From positions 566,451,152 to 566,515,151 of the forward strand of contig NC_081410.1 of assembly GCF_030272615.1 (NCBI RefSeq): a stretch of DNA of 64,000 nucleotides, written 5' to 3'. This stretch comes from Cryptomeria japonica. Its lineage: Eukaryota; Streptophyta; Pinopsida; Cupressales; Cupressaceae. The notes below the pieces were generated by a model. The model saw nothing but the letters and a program-made list of their open reading frames with translations, made no database searches and was not told the origin of the DNA. A program made the position numbers and the translations under genes. Positions within the stretch are counted from its first letter, which is position 1. Every line of letters starts with the position of its first letter. Positions 1 to 11,460 of this stretch are shown here, one piece after another.

Positions 1-747
1 GTTTGTGCGTGCTTTTGCAGCTGTTTCTGCAACGGATTCGTGGCAAGAGATATGACGTTCGAGAACACGGCAGGGGCGGAGAAGCACCAGGCGGTGGCAC
101 TTCGAGTAGGGTCTGACCAGTCGGCGGTGTACCGGTGCAGCATCAAAGGCTACCAAGACACTTTGTATGTCTACTCCCTCCGCCAATTCTACCGCGAAGT
201 TGATATCTACGGCACCGTGGATTTCATCTTCGGCAACGCAGCGGTCGTCATCCAGAACAGCAATATCATGGCCCGACGTCCCATGAGCAACCAGATCAAC
301 ACAATTACTGCCCAGGCAAGAACAGATCCTAATGAAAACACCGGAATTTCCGTCCAGAATTGCATATTGTCAGCGTCTTCTGATCTCGAAGCTGTGAAAG
401 GGTCCATCAAGACATACCTGGGGAGGCCGTGGAGGGAATACTCTCGCACTGTGTTTATGCAATCCACTCTGGGTGATCACATATACCCTGCTGGTTGGTT
501 GGAATGGGACGGTAATTTCTCTCTGAGCACGTTATACTACGGGGAATACAGCAACACCGGAGGTGGCGCAGGAACGTCAAAACGTGTGAATTGGCCTGGG
601 TTTCATGTGTTGACCAGTGCCACTGAAGCCGCCAAGTTCACAGTTGCTCAATTAATCTCTGGGATCTCATGGATTCCTGCTACAGGAGTCGCTTATACTT
701 CAGGCTTATTTATTGTCGACCAACATTTTGAAGAAATAACGTTATAA
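1..747 (+). pseudogene. PME: PME-A: 3' exon of a broken pectin methylesterase gene
   Basis: The window opens in the last 20 bases of an intron ending in TTTTGCAG, and the final exon begins at base 21. The translated exon carries the PME catalytic motifs QAVAL, GYQDTL, DFIFG and LGRPW, so it once encoded the beta-helix that de-esterifies homogalacturonan. It is nearly identical to exon 2 of PME-C at 62082-62773. Two lesions are visible. One G is missing at base 29/30 (TCTGCAACG where PME-C has TCTGGCAACG), which shifts the frame and gives an early TGA. The normal stop is absent because a 415-bp deletion joins codon Leu575 to downstream DNA, adding 12 foreign residues before TAA at 745-747. It also has Asp to Tyr at 484-486. 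Exon 1 lies outside the window. It is a pseudogene unless the missing G is a sequencing error. Confidence 0.88.
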
Positions 748-1525
748 TTGTCATATATTTATATTTGCTTTTCTTGTGACAATCTATGGAATAAAGGTAG
801 TGGCAATAAGCCAAGTCTTGTGGCTTCAATATTTAATTAAAGATGTTGGAGTATTTTATTTACTTTCAAATTAAAATATAGATCTATAATTCATCATTTA
901 ATTAACCATGTAAAATTGAGTAATAAGATCAATATAATAGATAGGCAATGCAAGATTGATTCTAGAAGTGAAATGCATGCAACACATGGACTAAGAGACT
1001 AAGTATAAACCATTCAACTAGCAATCTCCTTCAAAGAATTGTTCTTCTACTCTACAGCACAAAAAAAACTTATAGTGTATGTAGCTCAATGCTAAATGCT
1101 AGTTCCCTCAAGAGAAAAAATTACTCATCTCTATGATTCACAATATTCTATGTCATTATTCATATAGGGAATTGTATTGTATTTTTTAGGTTGGTTTTAG
1201 CTAGACCATTAAGGTTTCACAATAAATCTATTGTTGACTATAATGAAGACAAAATAATAAAAGAACCCTCTATTTTATAAAAATGTTTTTGACTTATCAT
1301 TTCAGGTTAAAAGTACAAACTTGTGTCACACTTTTATAAAGGAAATGGTCAATGCTAATTCAAATTTTTAAATTAAATCAATAGAAAGTGAAACTCCTAC
1401 ATTTGACCACCTTAACTTGGTCAAAACCTTATGAAATTTAAATTTTTTTAATTTTTCCCTACAGTAGATGAAGCATAGGATGTGATGCATGTTTCAGATT
1501 CAAAAAGTGTTATACCATTTGAAAT
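708..1525 (+). repeat. PME downstream flank, direct copy of 63185-64000
   Basis: This AT-rich stretch after PME-A matches 63185-64000 after PME-C almost base for base, in the same orientation. It begins at the shared TTTATTGTCGACC and runs to the window end. AATAAA at 790-795 could serve as a polyadenylation signal. No coding sequence is seen in it or in the next 200 bases. Confidence 0.93.
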
Positions 1526-1933
1526 TTATGAGTGTTTTTCAATCAGTCTATCAATTGGGAATTTTGTCAGAATTCAATTAGAAAATAAATAATAATTATT
1601 TATTAAAGCCGAAATAAGACAAGCCTTATATTGTTGGAAAGATGAGAACGTCCTTTAAAAAACCTTTTTGTTTTACCATTTATTGCTATAAAAAAAGTTG
1701 ACAACCACTAGTGTAAAGTCTGGAAAATCAAGGAATATTGAAAAACACATTTTTGTAGTTGACTTTCCACGCTCGTCACTTCGAAGCCAAATCCCAAAGC
1801 AAACCCGACCCAAAATTTCAAATTTGAAATTTGTACAACAAAAAATGGATATCCGATAGAATCAGATATCCAATTATATCAGATATCCGATTTTAACATG
1901 TAAATTCAATAACTAAATTTGCACATAATTAAT
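1526..1933. other. AT-rich intergenic DNA
   Basis: No gene is seen. It includes the 115-bp unit at 1731-1845 that recurs at 11342-11455, followed by short repeats of the type ATCAGATATCC between 1850 and 1890. Confidence 0.6.
1731..1845 (+). repeat. 115-bp unit, copy 1, left of the satellite array
   Basis: The unit from AGGAATATTGAAAAACAC to TTTGTACAACAAAAA recurs in the same orientation at 11342-11455 with about six to eight differences. The two copies bracket the purine tract, the satellite and the copia element. Confidence 0.9.
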
Positions 1934-1954
1934 CTATTGTTTATTAATATATAA

Positions 1955-2118
1955 AGAGAGAGGGGGGAAGGGAGGGAGAGGGCGCGAGGGGGGAGAGGGA
2001 GGGAGAGGGCAGAAGGGGGGGAGAGGGAGGGAGAGGGCGGGGGAAGCGAGAGATAGATAGAGAGATATAGAGAGATTAGGGGAGAGGGAGAGAAATATTA
2101 GGGGAGAGAGAGAGGGGG

Positions 2119-2151
<33 letters not shown>

Positions 2152-2280
2152 AAGAGAGAGGGAGAGATTAGGGGAGAGAGAGAGAGGGATATTAGGGGAG
2201 AGGGGAGAGGGGGGAGGGGGGAGAGAGAGAGGGAGGGGAAGGGACATAGAGAGAGAGAGATAGAGAGGGAAGGGGAAGGG
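1955..2280. repeat. Purine-rich (GGGAGA)n tract with internal (AT)n
   Basis: The plus strand is almost only G and A in GGGAGA, GAGAGG and GGGGAGAG units. It is interrupted at 2120-2149 by an alternating AT run of 15 repeats. The open frame on the minus strand is merely Pro/Ser/Leu translation of this tract. Confidence 0.95.
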
Positions 2281-2284
2281 GTCC

Positions 2285-3674
2285 TATTGTATCCTATGAC
2301 CCCTTAGGTGTCAAATTTTTGTAAGCAATATTGACACTATTTTTTATATTGTAATAATGGTTCATCTTGCCACCTTATGACACACTATGACCCCTTATGA
2401 CACCATATGGTGTTGTTAGGGGTCATATGGTGTACTAAGGGGTCATGGGATATCATATGACCCCTTATGACACCATATTGGGTCATTATGGGTCCTATGG
2501 TGTCATAAGGGGTCATATTGTGTCCTATGACCCCTTAGGACACTAGACACCATAGGACCCCTGACGACACCAAATTGTATTGTTATGGGTCATATTGTGT
2601 TCTAAGGGGTCATATTATGTCATATGACCCCTTTAAGACACCATATGACCCCTTGGGACACAATATGACCCTTTACGACTCTATATGGGTCGTTAGGGAT
2701 CATATGGTATCCTAAGGGGACATGGGATACCATATGACCCCTAAGGACAACATATTGGGTTGTTATGGGTCCGATAGTGCCCTAAGGGGTCATATTGTGT
2801 CTTACGACCTCTTAGGACACCATATGACCCCTTATGACATCAAATTGTGTTGTTATGGGTCATATTGTGTCCTAAGGGGTCATATGACCCCTTTAAGACA
2901 CCATATGACCCTTGAGGACACAATATGACCCTTTATGACTCTATATAATGTTATTATGGATCATATGACCCCTTATGACACTATATGACACCATATGGTG
3001 TTGTTAGGGGTCACAGGTGTCCTAAGGGGACATGGGATACCTTATGACCCCTAAGGAGAACATATGACCCCTTATGACACCATACTGGGTTGTTATGGGT
3101 CGTATGGTGTCCAAATGGGTCATATTGTGTCTTATGACGTCTTAGGACACCATATTACCCCTTACGACACCAATTTGTGTCGTTATGGGTCATATTATGT
3201 CCTAAGGGCTCATATTGTGTCATATGACCCCTTTAAGACACCATATGACCCCTTAGGACACAATATGACCCTTTCCGATTGTATACGGTGTCGCTATGGG
3301 CCATATGACCCCTTATGACACCATATGGTGTAGTTAGGAATCATATGGTGTCCTAAGACGTCTTCGGGTACCATATGACCCCTAAGGACAACATGTGACC
3401 CCTTATGACACCATATTGGGTGGTTATGGGTCTTATGGTGTCCTAAGGGGTCATATTGTGTTTTGTGACCCCTTAGGACACTATATGACCCTTATGATAC
3501 TAGATTGTGTCATTATGGGTCATATTATGTCATATGAACCCTTTAAGACACCATATGACCCCTTAGGACACAATATGATCCTTTATGATTCTATATGGTG
3601 TCGTTATGGGTCATATGACCCCTTATGACATCATATAGTGTCTGTAGGGGTCATATGGTGTCCTAAGGGGTCAT
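2285..3674. repeat. GGGTCATATG-type satellite array, left part
   Basis: The array is built from imperfect units such as CATATGACCCCTTATGACAC and its complement, so both orientations alternate and the motif is semi-palindromic around CATATG. Longer landmarks (CATGGGATACCATATG) recur near 2444, 2721, 3031 and 3361, giving a higher-order period of about 280-330 bp. The open frames starting at 2722, 3064 and 3395 are translations of repeat units, not genes. The array is interrupted at 3674 by the copia element and resumes at 11224. Confidence 0.92.
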
Positions 3675-5134
3675 TGTTGGCATTACAATAGAAAGGAGAT
3701 TGTTGGCATTTCAATAAGGATATTGAGAAGGTTGTTGGAGATTATTGATATAACTGAAGAAGGATGATTACTATCTTAATAATATTGTTTTGTCATTGAT
3801 GTCAAGAAATTGATTTTTTGATTTAGTATGATGTTGCCATATCTTGAGAAGTATGTGTTGATGAGTATTAGGAGGTCGGTAAGTGACACAGAAAGAATGT
3901 GATAATAAAGGGGAGAAATAAGTTATTCAATGGGCAACTATTACCGAGTTAGACAATGATGAGATCATGTTGTTTTGATTGTTTTGATATCCTACACATG
4001 TTGTTGATTATAAGTTTAATATTGTATTATGTCACTGAGAAAGGAACCTAGTCGGTAAACCCTAAGGTTGTCGATATCGGTTAAAGAAGGCAGAATGTCT
4101 ACTGAGCGAAGTTCAGTATTAACCGAGTAACAACCGAGTTATAGTAGATCGCATTGGATGGATAAAAGTATTATTTAATGAAGGATGCTGATGAGATGGA
4201 GATGAATAAATGATTGGTATGTCACGCAAGAAGTTTTTTTTAAGGATCTACGTCAATGAAAAATCAAGAGGAAAATCTACAGCACAGATTGAACCGCAAT
4301 AACCTAGCACAAGTTCCAAGGCGAGGTAAAACATTTTTTGATCAAAGGATTCATTGAGCCTAGTCTAGTTTAATGATCTGATGGCTAATATTGATCATGG
4401 GAAATGTGATCAAGGAGATTAAGCGGTTAGAAATTGTTTAGAAATAAGGAATTGTTGATAAATAATGTATGTGGGAAAATGTATGCACAATGATGCTATA
4501 GGATTGTTTACTGAGCTCAGAAGCTTGAAGAACATATTGAGAAGCCCAACAAGCCCAACAAGGGACTAGATAAGTCTTATGACAAGATCGTTTTGAGAAA
4601 ATAGAATCTACTTTAGCATTTCAGATGTGAAGTTGCAGATATAATTTATTATTGTTATTTGTTTTGTAAGTGACAGGAAATCTCTTAATCGAGTGGACCT
4701 AACAGTCTTATTTGTAAACCCTCTAGTAAGGTAACATTCTAAATGAGCATTTGAAATCCTTTGAGAAGGTCACTTCTAACAAAGTGCAAGCCTCTAACAA
4801 GTCTGAGGGAAATCCCTTAACCAGGTCACATCTAGCAATGTGTTTGTAATCTTTAACAAGATTTTCTTTTAACTGGGCATACTCTAGAAGGGTATATTTC
4901 TTAGTGGGTCCAAAATCCCATAGTGGTTTTTCCCTATTTGGATTTCCACGTTAAATCTAGTGTTATATGTGTTGTGATATTATCTATTCATAAGTTTGAA
5001 TGTTTTACAGCTTTGGTTACATATTCTGAAATATAAGCTACCGAGGTTGAATCAGTTGAATATATTGAACAAGTTAAGTTTGTATGATTCACCCCCCCTC
5101 TCATCTTACTAGCTATTGGCATCAGAACTTTACA
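3675..5134 (+). repeat. Copia 5' LTR
   Basis: It begins TGTTGGCATTACAATAG and ends ATCAGAACTTTACA. It matches 9765-11223, except that its first 26 bases form an extra head unit (3675-3700) absent from the 3' LTR. It contains a short C run near 5094, shorter than that of the 3' LTR. Confidence 0.96.
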
Positions 5135-5136
5135 AT

Positions 5137-5148
5137 TGGTATCAGAGC
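5137..5148 (+). promoter_or_regulatory. Copia primer binding site (initiator tRNA-Met)
   Basis: TGGTATCAGAGC lies two bases after the LTR end. It is the usual complement of the 3' end of plant initiator methionine tRNA and primes minus-strand DNA synthesis. Confidence 0.93.
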
Positions 5149-5198
5149 TATGGACTCCAGAAGAAAAGTTTAAAGGTACTTGAGGCAAAGATCCAAAG

Positions 5199-8100
5199 AT
5201 GTATAAAAGGGATGCACTAAAGCTGAACAAGTCAAGTTTCTCCACATGGCAGAAAATGATGAAGCTACACTTATCAGGAATTGGAGAATATGCAACATAT
5301 TATTTGGAGAATGATTACATACCACCTAGCACCAACCCGATGACCATGGAAGAGATAGAGGCAAAGCAAGAACATATTCAAGCTATGATTGAAATAACAT
5401 CAGCATTAACCGACTCAGAGTTTAATGATCTAGAAGGTTGTAATGATGCAAAAGCGATGTGGACCAAGCTCATATTTGTGTATGGTGGTGATAAATATGT
5501 TCAAAGAGAAAAAGTAGATAGTCTAAGAGGACAACTTTAATCTATGAGAATGAATGAAGGTGAGAACATAACCCAATACAGTACAAGGTTAAAGGAAATT
5601 GTTAATCAAATTAAAGGAGCAGGAGGAACTATTGAAGAAAAAGATGTAACAAGTAAGTTGTTGAGAACCCTTCTACCTGCTTATGCCATTCGAGTCTCTG
5701 CAATCAATGAATTAAGGTTTGTACTAAACATGCTAGTCTCTTTGGATGCCACTATCAGTAAGCTACACGCATTTGAGTTAAGTAATTTTGATAACAATGG
5801 GTCTTCGGTAAATAAAGTAGAATCTGCATTCAGTTATTTTCATATTGGTGAATCTGATGACTATAATGATAGAATGAATAAGTATTCTAAAGGAAATAAT
5901 AGTGGAGCAAGTGAGAGATTTCGTAAAAACATGGAAGAAGTACACAAATTGTATGAAGAAATAAAAAAGCAAGAAGAGTTTGAAGCACTATTGGTCAGAA
6001 GGTTACTGAGAGGCAAAGGTAAGTATAAAGGAAAGCTACCTTTAAAATGTTTCAATTGTGATAAAATAGGACATATGGCTTCTAACTGCCCTGACAAAGA
6101 ATCTAATGAAAAGAGAGAATATCGAGATAACAGGAAGAAACACAACCAATACAGAGGACACCGAGACTTCAGAAGGAGAGACATAAAGACATGCCTAGTA
6201 GCTGATGAGGAATCCAACGATGATAAATCTGATGTAACTAATACAGAGGAAGTCGTTTATGTGGCTATTAAAGATGGATCAGATGAAAAAAGGTATGAAG
6301 AAAAAGCCCTAATATCTCACATAAATAATAATGATTCTTGGATCATAGACAGTGGATGCTCACATCACATGATAGGTGATAAACACAAGTTTGTTAAATT
6401 AGAAGACTATGATGGAGGATATGTAAGATTTGGTAATGATGCATCATGTCTGGTGAAAGGTAAAGGATCTATACCACTTCTTGACAATGCTAAATGTGAT
6501 GATGTATACTGGGTTGAAGGTTTGAAATATAATTTGTTGAGTGTAGCACAGCTAAACAATACAGGATACCTAATAGAATTCTAGAAGGGATGTGTCAAAG
6601 CTCATGACAAACATGGAAAGTTGGCTGCTACCAGGACACAAACAAAAGGTAATACATTTCATCTTGACTCAACTCAGAACAAATATCTATATGCAAAAAT
6701 AGAAGATACCTGGTTATGGCATAAAAGGTTTTGTCAAGTAAATTTTGATAATATGATCAAAATAAGTAAGAAGCACCAAGTAAGAGGTCTACCGAGCTTG
6801 AAAAAAACTTGAGAATGCTATGTGCCGAGGATGCTAGATGGGTAAGATGACAAGATCAAGCTTTACAAGTAAGTCCTACACTTCTAAAGGAATTTTAGAT
6901 CTAGTACACACTAATCTTTGTGGTCCCATGAAAGTTCAAAGTTATTATGGTGATAAATATTTCATATTATTTGTGGATGATTACTCAAGGATGATGTCAG
7001 TTATGTTTTTAAAAGAAAAATCAGAAGCTTTTCAAATGTTTAAATGGTACAAGGCAAGAGTTGAAAATGAAATAGGAAGACAACTGAAATGTCTTAGATC
7101 TGATAGAGGAGGAGAGTTCACTTTTGATGAATTTAACCTATTCTGCAATGATCATGGTATAAAAAGGCAAGTGTCTGCACCGAGAACACCTCAGCAAAAT
7201 GGGATAGCTGAGAGAAGAAACAGATCAATTGAAGATTGTACTAGAACCCTGATGATAGAAAAGAGGGTACCTCAAACATTTTGGAGAGAAGCAATCGGTA
7301 CTGCAGTTTACACCCTGAATCAAGTACAACTGAAGAAAGGAACTATGAAGACACCATATGAAATCTGGTATGACAAGAAACCTAATGTAAGTTATTTTAA
7401 AGTCTTTGGAAGTAGATGTTATGTTCACAAAGATGACAGAAATGGAAAGTTTGATCAGAAAAGCAAGGAAGGAACATTTCTTGGTTATTCTTCTATAAGT
7501 AAAGCAGTTAAATGTCTGATCAAATCATCTAACAAAATAGTAGAAAGTGCAAATGTGAAAATTTATGAATTTGCAGAAAGAAATGATGAAGGAAATTCTA
7601 AAGAACCAGAAAATTATGAAGAATTTGTTTATGTTCAACCAAGAAGTCCTATCGAGAAAGTTACTGAGGAAAATAAGATAATATCCAGTTACCGAGTGAT
7701 GAAGAAGATCATACAGAGCCTACTGAGCCTATATTAGCCAAATATGTCAGAAGAAATCATGCATCAAGTCAGATTATAGGAGATAAGGATGATCCAGTGA
7801 TGACAAGGAACAAACTGAGACAAAACACATGTCTATTATCTAAATTTGAACCGAGAATAGTAAAAGAGGCATTTAACAATGGAGATTGGGTAAATGCTAT
7901 GACAGAAGAGCTTGATCAAATCAAGAAGAATGAAACATGGACATTGGTCCCAAGACCGAAGGACAAAAATGTAATCAGTACAAAGTGGATTTTCAAAAAC
8001 AAGCTAAATGAAAAAGGTGAGGTCATTCGGAACAAAGCAAGACTAGTTTGCAAAGGTTATGCTCAAGAAGAAGGAATAGATTATGGTGAGACTTTTGCAC

Positions 8101-9383
8101 CTATGGCTAGACTTGAGGGAGTAAGAACATTGTTGGCATACGCTGCTTTCAAAAAATTCAAGGTATATCAAATGGATGTTAAATCTGCATTTTTGAATGG
8201 TATACTAGAAGAAGAAGTTTATATTGAACATCCTGAAGGATTTGTTGAAGACAAGAGTAAAGATCAGGTATGTAAATTAAACAAAGATTTACATGGTCTG
8301 AAACAAGCACCTAGAGCATGGTATGAGCGAATGCACTCTTACTTAATCAAGATTGGTTTTATAAGAACAAGTGAAAACAACAATATGTACATGAAGAATG
8401 ATGAGTAAAATGGAATACCGATCTCAACCATATTTGTTGATGATATTATTTTGTGTGGAAATGATTCTCTATGCAAGAACTTTGGAAATGAAATGTGCAA
8501 GGAATTTGAGATGTCATTAATCGATGAGATAATGTATTTTATAGGTTTACAAATACTGCAAATGAAAGATGAGATTTTCATTACTCAATCCAAGTACATA
8601 AATGAAATCTTGAAGAAATTTGGAATGGAGGATTCTAAACCTGTAAGTACTCCTATGACTACTAACTGTAACTATCAAAGAATGATGAATCTGCATCTGT
8701 TGATAAGATACTTTACCGATCTATGATTGGAAAGTTGCAATATGTTGTTCATAGTAGGCCAGATATAGCACATGCAGTAGGAATAGTTGCAAGATTTTCT
8801 GCAGAGCCCAAAGAAACCCATATGACAGCAATCAAGAATTTTCAGATACCTGAGAGGCACTAAAGATTATGGCCTAGTATATGAAAAGAGGAATGATTTT
8901 GATTTAAAAGTTTATATTGATGTTGATTGGGCAAGAAACGTTGATGACAGGAAAAATACAAGTGGTGGAGCTTTCTTCTTGGGAGATAGACTAGTAAGTT
9001 GGCTTAGCAAGAAACAAGGATGGATTTCACAATCAACTGTCGAAGCTGAATATGTCACTGCAACATTGAATTGTACAAATATAGCATGGATCAAGCAACT
9101 GTTGGAAGGTATATATAAGAAAGTTACCGAGCCATTAACAATATTCTATGATAATACTAGTGCAATTAACATTTCAAATAATCCGGTAATGCACTCTAAG
9201 ACAAAACATATCTCTATAAAGTATCATTACCTCAGAGAAGAAGTTCAAGAGAAGAAAGTTGTGTTGGAATATATCAGTTCAAAGGAGCAAATAGTAGACA
9301 TCTTCACAAAGCCACTACCAAGGGACACTTTTGAGTATCTCAGAAGCAAGTTAGGGGTCCTACCCCTATCTTCTACTCACTGA
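5199..9383 (+). pseudogene. Copia gag-pol polyprotein, inactivated
   Basis: Reading in order: a gag region; a zinc knuckle CFNCDKIGHMASNC near 6048-6089; protease with WIIDSGCSHH near 6339-6368; the pre-integrase region; integrase (6838-7737) with RSDRGGEF and GIAERRNRS; reverse transcriptase (7797-8726) with FVDD at 8433-8444; and RNase H (8979-9383) with TVEAEYV and FYDN. Lesions are in-frame stops at 5538, 6582, 6835 and 8406 and frameshifts near 6809, 7690, 8690 and 8840. The first integrase aspartate, in the motif usually read S/T-D-x-CGP, is Asn here (HTNLCGP), so integrase would be inactive even if the frame were open. RT motifs and the zinc knuckle are still well conserved. Confidence 0.95.
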
Positions 9384-9764
9384 CAGAGTTTAGTGAAAGC
9401 ATCAATTCGATGACTCTATAGAATATTATTTGTGTATTGATGCTGATTTACACACTTTAGGAGGTTTTCTAAAGGTGTGCAAGAATTAGTGAATAGAGAC
9501 AAGTTGCTCTAACCGAGACTGAGTTGATACATGTGTAACACAGCAAGGCAAATCACTTCACAGGGGAAGAAACCATGAACCTTTTTTGGCATTGTTGTCA
9601 AAAGGGGAGAAGACTAAATGGAGAAAATATCAGAAGACTAATGACAGGGGGAGAAGACTTTAGGAGACAACGCAAGGATAACAAGAAAAGTCTAACAACA
9701 ATCTAAATCCGAATCATTTGGAACAAATCAAGTTGGTTTTGCCATCAATGCCAAAGGGGGAGAT
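9384..9764 (+). other. Copia 3' untranslated region with polypurine tract
   Basis: This noncoding stretch separates RNase H from the 3' LTR. AAAGGGGGAGA at 9753-9763 directly precedes the LTR and is the plus-strand primer. Two further purine runs, AAAGGGGAGAAG near 9600 and AGGGGGAGAAG near 9645, could be secondary polypurine tracts. Confidence 0.88.
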
Positions 9765-11223
9765 TGTTGGTATTAAAATAACTGAGAAGGTTGTTGGAGA
9801 TTATTTATATAACCGAAGAAGGATGATTACTGTCTTAATAATATTGTTTTGTCATTGATGTCAAGAAATTGATTTTCTGATTCAATATGATGTTGCCATA
9901 TCTTGAGAAGTATGTGTTGATGAGTATTAGGAGGTCGGTAAGTGACACAGAAAGAATGTGATAATAAAGGTGATAAATAAGTTATTCAATGGGTAACTAT
10001 TACCGAGTTAGACAATGATGATATCATGTTGTTTTGATTGTTTTGATATCCTACACATGTTATTGATTATAAGTTTAATACTGTATTATGTCACCGAGCA
10101 AGGAACCTAGTCGGTAAACCCTAAGATTATCGATATCGGTTAAAGAAGGCAGAATGTCTACTGAGCGAAGTTCAGTATTAACTGAGTAACAACTGAGTTA
10201 TAATAGATCACATTGGATGGATATAAGCATTATTTAATGAAGGATGCTGATGAACTAGAGATGAATAAATGATTGGTATGTCACGCAAGAAGTTTTTGTT
10301 AAGGATCTACGGCAATGAAAAATCAAGAGGAAAATCTACAACACAGATTGAACCGCATTAACGTAGCACAAGTTCCTAGGAAGGAATGCAAGTTCCAAGG
10401 TGAGGTAAAACGTTTTCAGATCAAAGGATTCATTGAACCTAGTCCAGTTTAATGATATGATGGCTAATATTAATCATGGGAAATGTGATCAAGGAGATTA
10501 AGCGGTTAGAAATTATTTATAAATAAGGAAGTGTTGATAAATAATGTATACGGGCAAATGTATGCACAGTGAAGCTACAGGATTGTTTACTGAGCTCAGA
10601 AGCTTGAAGATTTGATTGAAGAACAGATTGAGAAGCCCAACAAGGGACTAGATAAGTCTTATGACAAGATTGTTTTGAGCAAATAGAATCTACTTTAGCA
10701 TTTCAGATGTGAAGTTGCAGATATAATTTATTACTGTTATTTGTTTTGTAAGTGATAGGAAATATCTTAACCAAGTGGACCTAATAGTCTTATTTGTAAA
10801 CCCTCTAGCAAGGTAACATTCTAAATGAGTGTTTGAAATCCTTTGATAAGGTCACTTCTAACAAAGTGCAGGACTCTAACAAGTCTGAGGGAAATCCCTT
10901 AATTGGGTCACATCTAGCGATGTGTTTGTAATCTTTAACAGGATTTTCTTATAACCGAGCATTCTCTAGAAGGGTATATTTCTTAGTGGGTCTGAAATCC
11001 CACAGTGGTTTTTCCCTATTTGGGTTTCCACATTAAATCTGGTGTTATATATGTTGTGATATTATCTGTTCATAAGTTTGAATGTGTTACAGTTTTGGTT
11101 ACATATTCTGAAGTATGAGCTATCGAGGTTGAATCAGTTGAATATATTGAACAAGTTAAGTTTTTATGATTCAGCCCCCCCCCCCCCTCTCATCTTACTA
11201 ACTATTGGCATCAGAACTTTACA
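9765..11223 (+). repeat. Copia 3' LTR
   Basis: It begins TGTTGGTATTAAAATAACTG and ends ATCAGAACTTTACA. Relative to the 5' LTR it has a small internal duplication near 10370-10395 (AAGTTCC repeated) and a longer C run of about 14 near 11175. Confidence 0.96.
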
Positions 11224-11336
11224 GTCATGGGATACAATATGACCCCTAAGGACAACATATGACCCCTTATGACACCATATTGGGTCGTTATGGATCCTAT
11301 GGTGTCCTAAGGGGTCATATGTGTCCTATGACTTTT
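11224..11336. repeat. GGGTCATATG-type satellite array, right remnant
   Basis: After the copia 3' LTR the array continues in phase: GTCAT followed by GGGATACAATATGACC is the landmark expected about 310 bp after the previous one. It ends near 11336, just before the second 115-bp unit. Confidence 0.9.
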
Positions 11337-11341
11337 CCCTA

Positions 11342-11455
11342 AGGAATATTGAAAAACACATTTTTTCAGTTGACTTTCCAGGCTTGTCACTTCTAAGCCA
11401 AATCCCAAAGCAAACCCGAGCCAAAATTTCAAATATGAAATTTGTACAACAAAAA
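11342..11455 (+). repeat. 115-bp unit, copy 2, right of the satellite array
   Basis: This is a direct copy of 1731-1845. It fills the space between the satellite end and the start of duplication block 1 at 11461. Confidence 0.9.
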
Positions 11456-11460
11456 TCAGA

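Larger units (their letters stand above)
3675..11223 (+). mobile_element. Full-length Ty1/copia LTR retrotransposon, coding-dead
   Basis: Two direct LTRs of about 1.46 kb (3675-5134 and 9765-11223) flank a 4.6-kb internal region. The ends are TG...CA and the flanks carry a perfect 5-bp duplication, GTCAT, at 3670-3674 and 11224-11228. A primer site complementary to initiator tRNA-Met follows the 5' LTR and a polypurine tract precedes the 3' LTR. The order of domains is gag, protease, integrase, reverse transcriptase, RNase H, which defines copia. The element sits inside the satellite and is complete but cannot encode an intact polyprotein. Small indels between the LTRs show that the insertion is not very recent. 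Confidence 0.97.

Noticed and set aside
2722-3628. Three open frames with similar peptides
   Set aside because: They are translations of the satellite units.
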